DNA of 64,000 nt, taken from the NCBI RefSeq assembly GCF_030441895.1, contig NZ_JARJAS010000012.1; one strand, 5' to 3'. Under the pieces are notes generated by a model. That model was not told the DNA's origin, ran no database searches, and saw only the letters and a program-made list of their open reading frames with translations. How positions within the stretch are numbered: position 1 is the stretch's first letter; each line of letters starts with the position of its first letter. Shown here one piece after another: positions 52,737-61,957 of this stretch. Both the position numbers and the translations under genes were made by a program. This stretch comes from Enterococcus_D entomosocium. Its GTDB lineage: Bacteria; Bacillota; Bacilli; Lactobacillales; Enterococcaceae.

Positions 52737-54152
52737 TTGAAAAAATTACTTTTGAGGCTGGGCTTTTTCTCCCTCGGTTCGTTAGGTTCGGCGGTCTTAA
52801 ACTTGGTGCTTTTGCCCGTAACGACCAGCTTTTTGACACCCGAAGAATATGGGAAGACCAGTATGTTTTTCCTTGCACAGACCTTTTTGATATACGTGAT
52901 CTATCTCGGTTTCGACCAAGCCTTTACGAGGGAATACCATGACCACGAAAACAAACGCGAGTTATTGCAACAAGCGATGCTCGTCCCGTTGCTCGGTTCA
53001 TTTTTCTTTCAGCTGATCCTAGTGGTTTTTGCGGCAGATTTTTCGCAGCTTTTATTTGAATCTCCACAGTACACCCGTGCGATTTATTTATTTGCTCTTT
53101 CGTCGGGACTGCTGATTTTTGAACGGTTTCTTTTGTTAACGGTTCGAATGCAAAACAAAGCGATCCAGTTCTCCGTTTACAGTATTTTGGTGAAATTCAT
53201 GGTCTTGTTCATCACGTTGCTGTTTCTCTTTTTTGGTCCGCCGATGTTTATTACGGTGGTCTATGGCATGCTCTTCGGTCAGATTATCGGTGATTGTCTG
53301 TTGATTCTGGCAAACCTGGCGCTTTTTATGCCGCTCATTCGCCAAATCGATCGCAACCTGATCAAAAAGCTGAGTCGTTTTGGCTTGCCGACGGTGGTGG
53401 GAACGTTCCTCTATAGCCTGTTAATGATTATCGACAAAATGATGCTGCGCTATTTTGCTGATTTTGCCGCTTTGGGCATCTACACGGCTGCATTCAAAGT
53501 GGCAAGTGCCTTGATGATTCTACAAGTTAGTTTTGCCAATTTTTGGATTCCCACCTCCTATGAATGGTTCAAAAAAGGCAAACCATTGATTTATTACGAA
53601 CGAGTCAGTCACTTTATCATGTTCGTCTTGTCGATTTTCTTTTTACTGATGGTCTTTTTCAAAGAAACGATCGTCATCTTATTGTCGCAAGACTACTTAG
53701 AGGCCCAGTACTTGTTTCCCTTGTTATGTTTTTATCCCTTGATGATGACGATCAGTGAAACGACCAATCTCGGGATCGTTTTTTATAAGAAAAGTCATTT
53801 GAATATTGCTGCCTCTTTGCTGGCGGTCTTAGCCGCATCCCTTGGTCATCTCCTACTCGTACCGACAATTGGCGCCACAGGAGCGGCTTGTGCTACGGCA
53901 TTAGGGTACTTGGTCTTCTTTTTTGCCCGTACATATTTTTCGATGACCTATTGGCAGGGGTTCTCAGTCAAACGCCAAATCAGCCTTTCGATCATGCTGT
54001 ATTGCTTTGCGCTGTTTACGGCATTCAATCGGACTCTTTGGCTGGAAAAGAGCCTCGTTTTGCTGCTGATGCTCTTCGTCGTTGTTCTTTATCGCAAGGA
54101 ACTAAAGCAGGTAACTAGATTTGTACAAGAAAGGAAAATCAACAAAGCATGA
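52737..54152 (+). CDS. Polysaccharide flippase (Wzx-like)
   Basis: A 471-aa MATE/MVF-type transporter with about twelve to fourteen membrane segments. The N terminus (RLGFFSLGSLGSAVLNLVLL then PVTTSFLTPEEYGKTSMF) is typical of Wzx repeat-unit flippases. It starts at TTG 8 bases after the polymerase stop; the preceding AGAGAAAGAG may serve as ribosome site. The stop overlaps the next start (ATGA). Confidence 0.87.
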   Translation: MKKLLLRLGFFSLGSLGSAVLNLVLLPVTTSFLTPEEYGKTSMFFLAQTFLIYVIYLGFDQAFTREYHDHENKRELLQQAMLVPLLGSFFFQLILVVFAADFSQLLFESPQYTRAIYLFALSSGLLIFERFLLLTVRMQNKAIQFSVYSILVKFMVLFITLLFLFFGPPMFITVVYGMLFGQIIGDCLLILANLALFMPLIRQIDRNLIKKLSRFGLPTVVGTFLYSLLMIIDKMMLRYFADFAALGIYTAAFKVASALMILQVSFANFWIPTSYEWFKKGKPLIYYERVSHFIMFVLSIFFLLMVFFKETIVILLSQDYLEAQYLFPLLCFYPLMMTISETTNLGIVFYKKSHLNIAASLLAVLAASLGHLLLVPTIGATGAACATALGYLVFFFARTYFSMTYWQGFSVKRQISLSIMLYCFALFTAFNRTLWLEKSLVLLLMLFVVVLYRKELKQVTRFVQERKINKA

Positions 54153-55180
54153 ATATCTTACTTATCGGTCCAGATCCAGCAGCAAAAGGGGGGATCGCAA
54201 CGGTCATTTATAATTTCCAAAAAGCAAAAGCGCCAGAGGACGTGCGTTTCGTCGTCCATAAGACTTGGTCGGAAAAAGGAAAATATTGGACGCAGATCAA
54301 AGCGTTTCTTACGTTTCGTCGGCACATCAAAAAAGAAAGGTGCCAGATCCTTCATTTCCACGTTGCGCAAAAGGGCAGTTTCTATCGCAAGAGTTTGCTG
54401 TTGTTGCTAGCACCAAAACATTGCAAGACGATTTTTCATATGCATGCTTCGCAATTTGACCAGTTTTATCAAAACAGTCCTTCGTGGGCAAAGTGGTGGG
54501 TCCGTTTTACCTTAGCTCGGGTGGATCAGCTCGTAGTGCTAAGTAGTAGCTGGTCAGCATTTTACCAAACGATTACCGATACCTCAATCGAGGTCTTGCC
54601 AAATGCCGTAGCGGTGCCGGAGGAATCCTTTTATGACCCCACCGCAAAATGGATCATCACTCTTGGCAGGATTGGGCAAAGAAAAGGCAGTTTTGATCTG
54701 TTGGCAGTTGCAAAAGCAATGGCTGTTTCCTTTCCCGAGATTCGCTTTATGTTATTTGGCGATCAAGAAAATCAACAGGTTGCCCAACAGCTCCAAGAAG
54801 AGGCTCTCACCAATGTGTTCTTAAATGAGTGGGTAGCAACCGATGCGTTACCAGCTGTTTTTCGTAAGGCAGCCATCCATTTTCTCCCTTCTTATCACGA
54901 AGGCTTGCCGATGGCGATCTTAGAAACCATGGCGGCAGGTATCCCCAATGTAACGACGAAGGTTGGGGGAATCCCAGAGTTGATCCAATCGGGTGAAAAC
55001 GGCTACCTAGTAGCTGCCGGTGATATTCAAGCAATGATCGAGACGTTGAGCGGTCTGTTAGTTAACGAGGAAGAACGAATCAAAAGCGGCCAACAAGCCA
55101 GAGCAACGATTGAGCAACAGTATGCCTTAACGTCGTATATGAAGCGCTGGCAGAAGATTTACAAAAAGCAACTTGATTAA
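54149..55180 (+). CDS. Glycosyltransferase family 4
   Basis: A 343-aa GT-B fold enzyme. The donor-binding EX7E motif is EGLPMAILE (about residues 250-258), with GPDPAAKGGIATVI at the N terminus and ITLGRIGQRKGSFDLL at the start of the second domain. It probably adds the third sugar of the repeat unit on the cytoplasmic face. It overlaps both neighbours by 1-4 bases. Confidence 0.88.
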   Translation: MNILLIGPDPAAKGGIATVIYNFQKAKAPEDVRFVVHKTWSEKGKYWTQIKAFLTFRRHIKKERCQILHFHVAQKGSFYRKSLLLLLAPKHCKTIFHMHASQFDQFYQNSPSWAKWWVRFTLARVDQLVVLSSSWSAFYQTITDTSIEVLPNAVAVPEESFYDPTAKWIITLGRIGQRKGSFDLLAVAKAMAVSFPEIRFMLFGDQENQQVAQQLQEEALTNVFLNEWVATDALPAVFRKAAIHFLPSYHEGLPMAILETMAAGIPNVTTKVGGIPELIQSGENGYLVAAGDIQAMIETLSGLLVNEEERIKSGQQARATIEQQYALTSYMKRWQKIYKKQLD

Positions 55181-55212
55181 TGCTCAAATTGCTGAAAAAA
55201 AGGAGAAGTACG

Positions 55213-56310
55213 ATGCAAAAAATAAAGGTATTATCTATTTTTGGTACACGACCAGAAGCCATCAAGATGGCACCGGTCATAAAAAAACTAGCAAATGATC
55301 CACGCTTCCTATCAAAGATCGTCGTGACAGGGCAGCATCGAGAAATGCTTGAGCAAACATTAGCGGCATTTGAGTTGACCCCTGATTACGACTTGGCTAT
55401 CATGCGAGAAAATCAAACCTTGACCAGTATCACCAGTCGTATTCTAGAAGGACTCGAAGGTGTTTTTCAATCGGAAGAACCAGACGTGGTGTTGGTTCAT
55501 GGCGATACGACGACGGCAGTGGCAGCTGCGCTGGCCGCTTTTTATCAGCAGATCTTGATTGGTCATGTGGAGGCTGGGCTACGAACAGGTAACAAGAATG
55601 ATCCGTTTTCAGAAGAAATGAATCGCCGGTTGATTGATCAACTAGCAGATTTTCTCTTTGCCCCTACAGATCAAAGTCAGGCAAATCTGCTAAAAGAAAA
55701 TCATCCACAAGACCGTATCGTCGTTACTGGCAATACGTCTATTGATGCTTTGTACCACACCTTGGCACAAAAAAAAGACCGAAAACCAATTAGTGAAAAA
55801 AAAATCCTTTTAGTTACAATGCACCGGCGAGAAAACATTGGGCAACCCATGGAACAAGTGTTTCGTGCACTAAAACGGATCGCTGTTGCTTATCCCGCAC
55901 TGACGATCATCTTTCCGATGCATAAAAACCCTCGTGTCCGTACACTAGCCAAGCGCTATTTAGAAGGGCAGCAAAATATTGAGCTGATCGAACCATTGGA
56001 TGCCCCTGCATTCTATCAGTTACTGGCAGGCAGCTACCTTGTTTTGACCGATTCAGGAGGGATTCAAGAAGAAGCACCCTCCTTGGGGATTCCTGTCTTG
56101 ATCGTACGTGAAACGACGGAACGCCCAGAAGGGGTGGCAGCAGGGACTTTGAAACTTATTGGTACCCATGAGGAGCATGTGTATTCAGAAATCGTTCATT
56201 TATTGTCTGATGAGGCAGCATACAAACAGATGGCGCAAGCCAAAAATCCCTATGGAGATGGACAAGCCAGTGAGCGGATCGTGGCTGAATTAAAAAGTTA
56301 TTTCGAGTAG
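55213..56310 (+). CDS. wecB: UDP-N-acetylglucosamine 2-epimerase (non-hydrolysing)
   Basis: About 365 aa. Converts UDP-GlcNAc to UDP-ManNAc, the WecC substrate. Motifs are SIFGTRPEAIKMAPV, VHGDTTTAVAAALAAF, GHVEAGLRTG, TMHRREN and TDSGGIQEEAPSLGIPVL. ATG 55213 follows AAAAGGAGAA; the frame opens 33 bases earlier. It closes the biosynthetic operon. Confidence 0.92.
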   Translation: MQKIKVLSIFGTRPEAIKMAPVIKKLANDPRFLSKIVVTGQHREMLEQTLAAFELTPDYDLAIMRENQTLTSITSRILEGLEGVFQSEEPDVVLVHGDTTTAVAAALAAFYQQILIGHVEAGLRTGNKNDPFSEEMNRRLIDQLADFLFAPTDQSQANLLKENHPQDRIVVTGNTSIDALYHTLAQKKDRKPISEKKILLVTMHRRENIGQPMEQVFRALKRIAVAYPALTIIFPMHKNPRVRTLAKRYLEGQQNIELIEPLDAPAFYQLLAGSYLVLTDSGGIQEEAPSLGIPVLIVRETTERPEGVAAGTLKLIGTHEEHVYSEIVHLLSDEAAYKQMAQAKNPYGDGQASERIVAELKSYFE

Positions 56311-56324
56311 AGGAAGGCGAATCT

Positions 56325-57785
56325 ATGAGACAATTCCAATCATCTTTTGTCATTAGTAAAACGACGCTAAGGTGGCTACATTTGCTAGAACATATGGAGC
56401 ACGCTTCTCATACACCGATCCGTGGGTTGTCAAAAGTGATCAAAAGCTCTAGCCGAACCATCATTGAAGATTTACAAAACATTAAAGAGTATTTCGAAGA
56501 TGCTATCGAAATGGAAACGTCAAATAGTGGCTATCAGCTACAAGTCATCGACACAGAAAGCTACTTAGAAAAAAAACGGAATTTGATCAGTAACGAGCCG
56601 TTGTTTCGCATCTTTGAGAGCATTTTTTTAGGGGAAATATTGACCATCAATGAGTGGTCAGACATTTTGTTTATTTCCCCTGCCACGTTGATGCGGTATT
56701 TTCGAAAGATCGACCCAATTTTAGCACAGTACCAACTGACATTAAATAAAACCACCGTTGATCTTATTGGTGAGGAAGTCAATATTCGCCATTTTTTTCT
56801 GAACTTTTATTATGAATCCGATAGTACGCCGCATACCGTATTTCCGCCGTTGATCATTCATGAGATCGGTTTAAACTTGAAAAAAGAAGAATTCGATAGC
56901 AATTTCTCTAATCTTGCCTTTGAGGAAATCAGTTACATGCTTTATATCATTTTAGAGCGAACCTCTCATGGCCATTACGTCACGATCGATCCAGCCATCG
57001 TCAAGCAGTTTCGTAAAGAGTATTATCTTGAGCTGAAAAAATTAAAGACGATGCTATCGAACCATTTGCAAACGACTATCGCCGAAAAAGAAATCATCTA
57101 CTTTTATGCGTTATCGATGGGAAAACGGACGGTGTTTGATATTGATATGGAAAGGGACTTTTGCAACAAGTTAGGCAAAGACTCGCAGATCCTGCAACTA
57201 ACCCAACGTTATCTAAAGGAGGCAGGCGTACCGCCGTATGCGCTGGAATATAGTACGGTTTTGATCCAGTCGTTTTTTGCGACGATCTTACTAAAAAATA
57301 AACTTTCACCGGTCTTGAACAAAGTGATTCCCGATTTGATCTCATTTGTAAAAAAACATTTTCCAGAGGAAATGGCACAAAACACAGCGTTCTTACAAAA
57401 ACAATTCAAGCAACTGAAGTGTTTGTCTTTAGACACGATCGTAGATATCAGCGCAGTGTTTACCATTCACATGGACTGTGTGAAAGAATTGTACTGGGGG
57501 AAGCCTAAAAAAATTGCGTTCCTGTTAGAAGGGAATCAATTTATCTCGCAACGAATTCAGGTCACTGCTCGTAAGTATCTAGGCAGTTATCAGAAACTCT
57601 TTTTTCCGAATGTATTAGATATCAATCCCGGCTATTTTGAGGCGAACCAATTTGATATCGTCGTCACAAATTATAATGAGCATATGTCGAATTTTTCTTG
57701 TTCTGGCGTGTATTTATTGTTCAATAAAATCCCGAACTCAACCGATTGGCGCAGACTCATGTCATTGATCGACTTTAAACTTTAA
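56325..57785 (+). CDS. Mga-like transcriptional regulator at the end of the polysaccharide operon
   Basis: A 486-aa paralogue of the regulators at 40674 and 58318. HTH regions at about residues 30-55 (TPIRGLSKVIKSSSRTIIED) and 110-130 (NEWSDILFISPATLMRYF), the FLNFYYESDSTPHTVFPP segment near 155-172, and a C-terminal EIIB-like domain. It starts 15 bases after WecB with AGAGGAAGG in between, so it is cotranscribed with polysaccharide genes and may autoregulate the locus. Confidence 0.85.
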   Translation: MRQFQSSFVISKTTLRWLHLLEHMEHASHTPIRGLSKVIKSSSRTIIEDLQNIKEYFEDAIEMETSNSGYQLQVIDTESYLEKKRNLISNEPLFRIFESIFLGEILTINEWSDILFISPATLMRYFRKIDPILAQYQLTLNKTTVDLIGEEVNIRHFFLNFYYESDSTPHTVFPPLIIHEIGLNLKKEEFDSNFSNLAFEEISYMLYIILERTSHGHYVTIDPAIVKQFRKEYYLELKKLKTMLSNHLQTTIAEKEIIYFYALSMGKRTVFDIDMERDFCNKLGKDSQILQLTQRYLKEAGVPPYALEYSTVLIQSFFATILLKNKLSPVLNKVIPDLISFVKKHFPEEMAQNTAFLQKQFKQLKCLSLDTIVDISAVFTIHMDCVKELYWGKPKKIAFLLEGNQFISQRIQVTARKYLGSYQKLFFPNVLDINPGYFEANQFDIVVTNYNEHMSNFSCSGVYLLFNKIPNSTDWRRLMSLIDFKL

Positions 57786-57787
57786 CA

Positions 57788-58201
57788 ATGGTCCAGGTGC
57801 AAAATAATTCTCAGATGAAAGATAGGAATGATGCAATCATGATGAAAAAAGGACATATGACACCAGAAGCCTATTTAAAAAATTACAGCGAACTTTGTTA
57901 CTTGCAGGAATTTCCCCTAATCAAACAAGTATGTACAGAGTTGCAAACACGATTCAAAGAAATTTGCTATACCGAGTACGATAATGTGCTACAACAAATG
58001 GCGGATTTGCTAGAAATCGATGCCCAACTGCAAATGTTTTTAGATTTTTTCCGACACGACTTTTTTAAAGAAATCGAATTAGCAGAAGAAGAGATCGTCG
58101 AAATGATCAAAAAGGACAAAAATGTCTATTACCGACAAATGGCAGGGATCGGCACAAACCAGAAAGCGCCCCATGGCTTGATTTATCTCAGCGAGAAATG
58201 A
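57788..58201 (+). CDS. Small protein of unknown function linked to an Mga-like gene (family A)
   Basis: Up to 137 aa, soluble, helical. The ATG at 57788 lacks a ribosome site; an internal ATG at 57839 or 57842 may be the true start. The C-terminal half (LLEIDAQLQMFLDFF, then EEEIVEMIKKDKNVYYRQM and HGLIYLSEK) is clearly homologous to the protein at 60267. I know no function for the family. Both copies lie beside Mga-like regulators, suggesting that they modulate or respond to them. The end of the gene is part of a perfect inverted repeat. Confidence 0.65.
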   Translation: MVQVQNNSQMKDRNDAIMMKKGHMTPEAYLKNYSELCYLQEFPLIKQVCTELQTRFKEICYTEYDNVLQQMADLLEIDAQLQMFLDFFRHDFFKEIELAEEEIVEMIKKDKNVYYRQMAGIGTNQKAPHGLIYLSEK

Positions 58202-58226
58202 ACACTGTGATCGCTGAGATAAATCA
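58179..58226. repeat. Perfect 16-bp inverted repeat spanning a gene end
   Basis: TGATTTATCTCAGCGA (58179-58194) and TCGCTGAGATAAATCA (58211-58226) are exact complements separated by 16 bases that include the stop codon. No T run follows, so it is not a standard terminator. Confidence 0.75.
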
Positions 58227-58317
58227 GAGTGTCAACCACTCGTTGGGTAAGAATAGTTTTTATAAAATAACACTTCGAAATGCTTTGTGACCGTGATGAT
58301 TCCATAAGATAGCTGAC

Positions 58318-59805
58318 CTACGCATTGTCCAACACAACCAGACGCAAGATCCGTGGATTGATTTGATTAAGTAATCGATTCCAATCTGTCGCATCTGGAA
58401 ACGATTTTAGAAGAACGCATTCTACTTCCAGTAAGTATTCTGTCGTATACTCCGAATAATTGGTGACTAATAGATCAATTTGCTTTTCTTTTAAATAGGT
58501 AGGGGAGAGTTCACTGGCATTAGGATAATACAACGTATGGAAGCGACCCAAATATTTTCGCACGATACTTTCGGCATATTCACAAACATATTCGTTTCCT
58601 TCAAAAATCACGGCGATCGTCCGTTGTGATCCCCAATTTTCTTCTTTGATCGCTTCCATATGAATCGTTAAGCTGGCACAGAAATCGTCAAGATAGGAGG
58701 ATGAATACAGCTTTTTGACTAGCTTGTGTTTTGCCAAAAATGCATAGTTTCTCTTATATTCGTGGGAAAACTTCTCTTTGACGAATTGCGTAAGATCGTC
58801 AATATTGACATTCATGATGGGCGAAAGCATATCGCGTATTTTCACAATCGTAAAAAATGATTCTAACCAGTGTAAATCTTTTTGTTCATCATAGGAATTG
58901 CCTTGATTTAGGGCATAGAAATCTTTTGTCACTTGTTGGATCTCAGGCCAGCGATTATACTTTCGGCAAAATTCTTCGATCGAAGGATGATTGATTTTTC
59001 GGCGACAGATGAGACAAAGTAACAAATAAATGATTTCGTCCTCTGGCAGATGGTAATGAAAATAGGAATAAAGGATCTCTCTTAACGTATCTGGAGCAAT
59101 CAATGAATGATAAGCATAAAAGATGTCCTTTAGTTCAGGTGAAAGTTCGACTTGTAACCCTTTCTTGCTGCGTTCCAGTGTAATGTAGAGAATATAGGAA
59201 AAGTAAGAAAAAGTAGAAGCCGGTTGCTTTTTTGAATGCAAAAGATTGGTGATCTCAATGACAGCATCTTGGACATCCAGCGATGGGAAAATCGTATTGA
59301 CATTGATATCTGACTCATAATAAAACAGACAAAAAAAGCGGCGAATATCGATTTCGGAACCTATCAATGTGACAGGATTTGTTGATAGACGAAGATTGAA
59401 GGGCTTTAATAATCCGTTCATTTTTTTTAAGTAACTGAGCAATGCTTGTTCAGAAAGATTAAGGGTCAAGCTCCAATCCAGAGCAGATTGTAATTCATCA
59501 AAAAAAATACTCTCCAAAATCATAAAAAATGGCTCGTCTTTAACTAAATTTTGTTTTTGTTTGATATACCCCTCGGGATCAAGTTCTTCAAATAAATACC
59601 CAAACTTAGAGGAATAGATTTCGATCGCGTCATTAAAATGTTCACGAATCATGGCAATATCCGCAATGATCGTACGGGTACTGCTTTTTGTTACTTCTGA
59701 TAAATCGCCCAATGTTGCAGATGGATTCTTCTCAAATTCATTTAATAATTGCAATCGTCGGATTAAAGAACGATTTTTGATAAATTTTAGCTGAAAATTT
59801 TTCAT
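58318..59805 (-). CDS. Mga-like transcriptional regulator
   Basis: About 495 aa. HTH regions PSATLGDLSEVTKSSTRTII (about 22-41) and ALDWSLTLNLSEQALLSYL (about 105-123), FCLFYYESDINVNTIFP near 150-166, and an EIIB-like C terminus (RTIAVIFEGNEYVCEYAE). ATG 59805 follows GGGGGCAACT; the frame opens 36 bases upstream. It is divergent from the small protein gene at 60267, and a paralogue of the regulators at 40674 and 56325. Confidence 0.85.
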   Translation of the reverse strand: MKNFQLKFIKNRSLIRRLQLLNEFEKNPSATLGDLSEVTKSSTRTIIADIAMIREHFNDAIEIYSSKFGYLFEELDPEGYIKQKQNLVKDEPFFMILESIFFDELQSALDWSLTLNLSEQALLSYLKKMNGLLKPFNLRLSTNPVTLIGSEIDIRRFFCLFYYESDINVNTIFPSLDVQDAVIEITNLLHSKKQPASTFSYFSYILYITLERSKKGLQVELSPELKDIFYAYHSLIAPDTLREILYSYFHYHLPEDEIIYLLLCLICRRKINHPSIEEFCRKYNRWPEIQQVTKDFYALNQGNSYDEQKDLHWLESFFTIVKIRDMLSPIMNVNIDDLTQFVKEKFSHEYKRNYAFLAKHKLVKKLYSSSYLDDFCASLTIHMEAIKEENWGSQRTIAVIFEGNEYVCEYAESIVRKYLGRFHTLYYPNASELSPTYLKEKQIDLLVTNYSEYTTEYLLEVECVLLKSFPDATDWNRLLNQINPRILRLVVLDNA

Positions 59806-60266
59806 AGTTGCCCCCGTTGAATTTAAAAAAGAATTAAACACATTATAAACAATTGATTAAAAAACTTCAATTTTTATGTTTAATTTTATTTTATTTGACT
59901 AAATATTCGATTTTTTATTATTTTGGTGGATGTAAACGGTTGAAACTAATTGATACAATGTAGGTTTTTTCACCGACAGGTGAAAATTGCTATTTTTTTT
60001 TAAGGATATTTGACGCTATAGTGAGACCATAGTCCGATGCTTAGGAGTATTTGTTTTTTCTCAAGAGGAAACCTGTGAACTGTTGGTTGGATCAAAAGGG
60101 AGAAAATAAACAGTAAATGTAACTAGCAAATGAGTGAATGTGCCATCAATACCTAGAAAAGCAGTGTACTTGAGGGGTATCCACGAATGAGAGAGAAAGA
60201 AAATAGAAGACATTGATTGGTTGAAGAACATCTACGGTTACCAGAAAGTGTAAACTGGAAACGAAC
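59806..60266. other. Divergent regulatory region, 461 bp
   Basis: AT-rich interval between the Mga-like gene and the small family A gene; no ORF. A short hairpin (TTTTCACC with GGTGAAAA, about 59968-59988) stands out. Promoters for both divergent genes must lie here. Confidence 0.5.
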
Positions 60267-60689
60267 ATGCAAATAGATTACGAGGAGGCTAATATGCTGG
60301 CAGAAAAGATAGCGGGAGCAGAAGAATATTTGGCGCATTTTCAAACAGAGCTAGAAAAACAAGGGGTGTTACGCTTTTTTCCAAAAATAAATGCCTTTTA
60401 TCATCGGTTAGCAAAAGAGTTTTTAACGATTTTTCATAGCAAGGAAGAAAACCTGTTTGTTCAGTGGGGCCACTTATTGGCGATTGATGCACAATTGCAA
60501 ATATTGATGGAAATCAGCAACAATCGCAAAGAGGGATTGCTAGATGACCTTGGGATGAGTGAGGAAGAAGTCATTGAAATGATAGAAAATGACCATAAGT
60601 ATTTTTACCGTGAGATCACGGGGGCAAAGTTAACGCAAAAACCCAAAATGGGCTTGATTTATTTGAGTGAACACTTAGCGGAGTCCTGA
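60267..60689 (+). CDS. Small protein of unknown function divergent from an Mga-like gene (family A)
   Basis: A 140-aa (or 131-aa if the ATG at 60294 is used) soluble helical protein. It shares LLAIDAQLQ, EEEVIEMIENDHKYFYREI and KMGLIYLSE with the protein at 57788. The ATG at 60294 has GAGGAGG just upstream, so it may be the preferred start. No domain recognised. Its pairing with an Mga-like regulator mirrors the other copy. Confidence 0.7.
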   Translation: MQIDYEEANMLAEKIAGAEEYLAHFQTELEKQGVLRFFPKINAFYHRLAKEFLTIFHSKEENLFVQWGHLLAIDAQLQILMEISNNRKEGLLDDLGMSEEEVIEMIENDHKYFYREITGAKLTQKPKMGLIYLSEHLAES

Positions 60690-61068
60690 AGTTTTATGTC
60701 TAATACGTCGAGTAGACCTGAGATTTAGGAAAAAAATTGAGATAAATGGGAAACGATGATGTTCAATAGACTATTGGGGAAGTTTTATAGATAGTTTTTT
60801 GGAGAAATAAATGGAGAGTAGTAGTGGGGCTAAAAGGATGATTTTCAGGTGGAACATACCCTTGAGAATGACAGAGAGCAGATGGACTACTCAAACAACG
60901 CAGTGGGGAAGGCAATTGGTTGGTCTTCCTTGCTTGAGTAAGAGTTGTTTTTAAGAAACAACAGATTGACCGCTAAAGTCAACGACAAAGACGAATGTTT
61001 TTTTCTCTTCATTAAAATAATTACTGTGTAAGACGTGAAAAAAAGCAAAAAGCGCTTGAAGGTAGGAC
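60690..61068. other. Gene-free interval, 379 bp
   Basis: I see no coding region or clear structure here apart from TTGG/CCTT-rich sequence around 60900-60935, which can form a weak hairpin. Confidence 0.4.
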
Positions 61069-61292
61069 ATGAACGGAATGAAACTTTTTATTATTTTTGC
61101 CTCCTTGTCGGTAGGCATATCGGTGGCACAATACGGCATGTATGATTTCTTCCCAGCATATCTGCGATCCTTCGCAGCTGGTTTCAATTGGGGCAAACCA
61201 TTCTTTTGCTTGGCTATTTCTTTCTGCTAGTTATGTGTTTTTGGGTCCAGCGTGGCAGAACAAGGAAAGAGAAGCAATCTTTAGGAGAATGA
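61069..61292 (+). pseudogene. Possible frameshifted small two-span membrane protein
   Basis: Frame one from ATG 61069 (GGTAGGA just upstream) gives a first hydrophobic span (LFIIFASLSVGISVAQYGMY) and stops at 61230. The +1 frame from about 61175 gives a second span (TILLLGYFFLLVMCFWV) and a basic tail (QRGRTRKEKQSLGE) ending at 61292. Joining the frames near 61180 would give one coherent protein, suggesting a frameshift mutation. Coding status is uncertain. Confidence 0.35.
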
Positions 61293-61432
61293 TCAAGAAT
61301 TAAACAGCAATGATCAGCAAAGGAGCGTTTTTTCATAGGAAGAAATCGCTTGTTTGTAAGCAAAAGTATACATAAATAGTACGACCGAGACGAGCCTTTC
61401 GCGGGCTCTTACTTAACATAAACAAATCTGCA

Positions 61433-61486
61433 GCAAACGTTTGCTTCTTTTGGTGAAACCAAGAAGGGATCGTTTGCTGTTTTTTT
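61433..61486 (+). terminator. Intrinsic terminator
   Basis: CAGCAAACG near 61432-61440 pairs with CGTTTGCTG near 61471-61479, followed by T7. Ends whatever is transcribed through the preceding remnant. Confidence 0.7.
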
Positions 61487-61603
61487 GTGCTAACAAATAG
61501 GCCTGTTTTCAAATATCCAGTGGAGAGCTTTTTTCAAGGAAATGAAAAATTCTTAAGGGGGAGGCTGGAAGAATCGATTCGTTCTGTAAATAGTAATCAA
61601 AAA

Positions 61604-61711
61604 ATGGATGACCGAAGAACTACATACGAGAGAGTCAATAAAATGCTTCATGGAGGAATGGCTGATTTAGCCAAGCGGCATTTCAAGGGAGTACCGAAGG
61701 ATATTAGATAG
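61604..61711 (+). CDS. Short ORF of uncertain status, 35 aa
   Basis: Encodes MDDRRTTYERVNKMLHGG then MADLAKRHFKGVPKDIR. The composition looks protein-like, but no strong ribosome site precedes it, and a longer frame extends upstream to 61487 without a plausible start. It may be the tail of a degraded gene. I do not recognise it. Confidence 0.25.
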   Translation: MDDRRTTYERVNKMLHGGMADLAKRHFKGVPKDIR

Positions 61712-61724
61712 AGAAGATAAAGCA

Positions 61725-61957
61725 ATGGACAGAAACACCAAAGTTTTTAGCGCTGCAGTAGCTATTGGAGTATGCGTTGGTTTGGCTGCACCTGTATTGG
61801 CAACAACAGAGTACCGGTAAAGGGCTGGATAAGTGAAAATGAATGGGAAAGGTGGCGCTCCGAAAGAAGAACCATAGCTGATGATCCGCCAATCGTCGAG
61901 GAATCACCCAACTGTTTTCCGTGGAGAAATACCAAACGAGCAGGAGATGACCACTGA
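61725..61957 (+). pseudogene. Frameshifted WxL-locus secreted protein remnant
   Basis: ATG 61725 starts a clear signal peptide (KVFSAAVAIGVCVGLAAPVLA) and then stops after TTEYR. One base later in phase the sequence continues as VPVKGWISENEWERW and DDPPIVEESP. Small secreted proteins of WxL loci carry just such a VPVxGWI-type start after the signal peptide, so a one-base deletion near 61811 probably broke the gene. The downstream beta domain is missing as well. Confidence 0.5.

Noticed and set aside
60951..61196. 81-codon minus-strand ORF
   Set aside because: Opposite a more plausible membrane-protein remnant; no ribosome site or recognisable domain.
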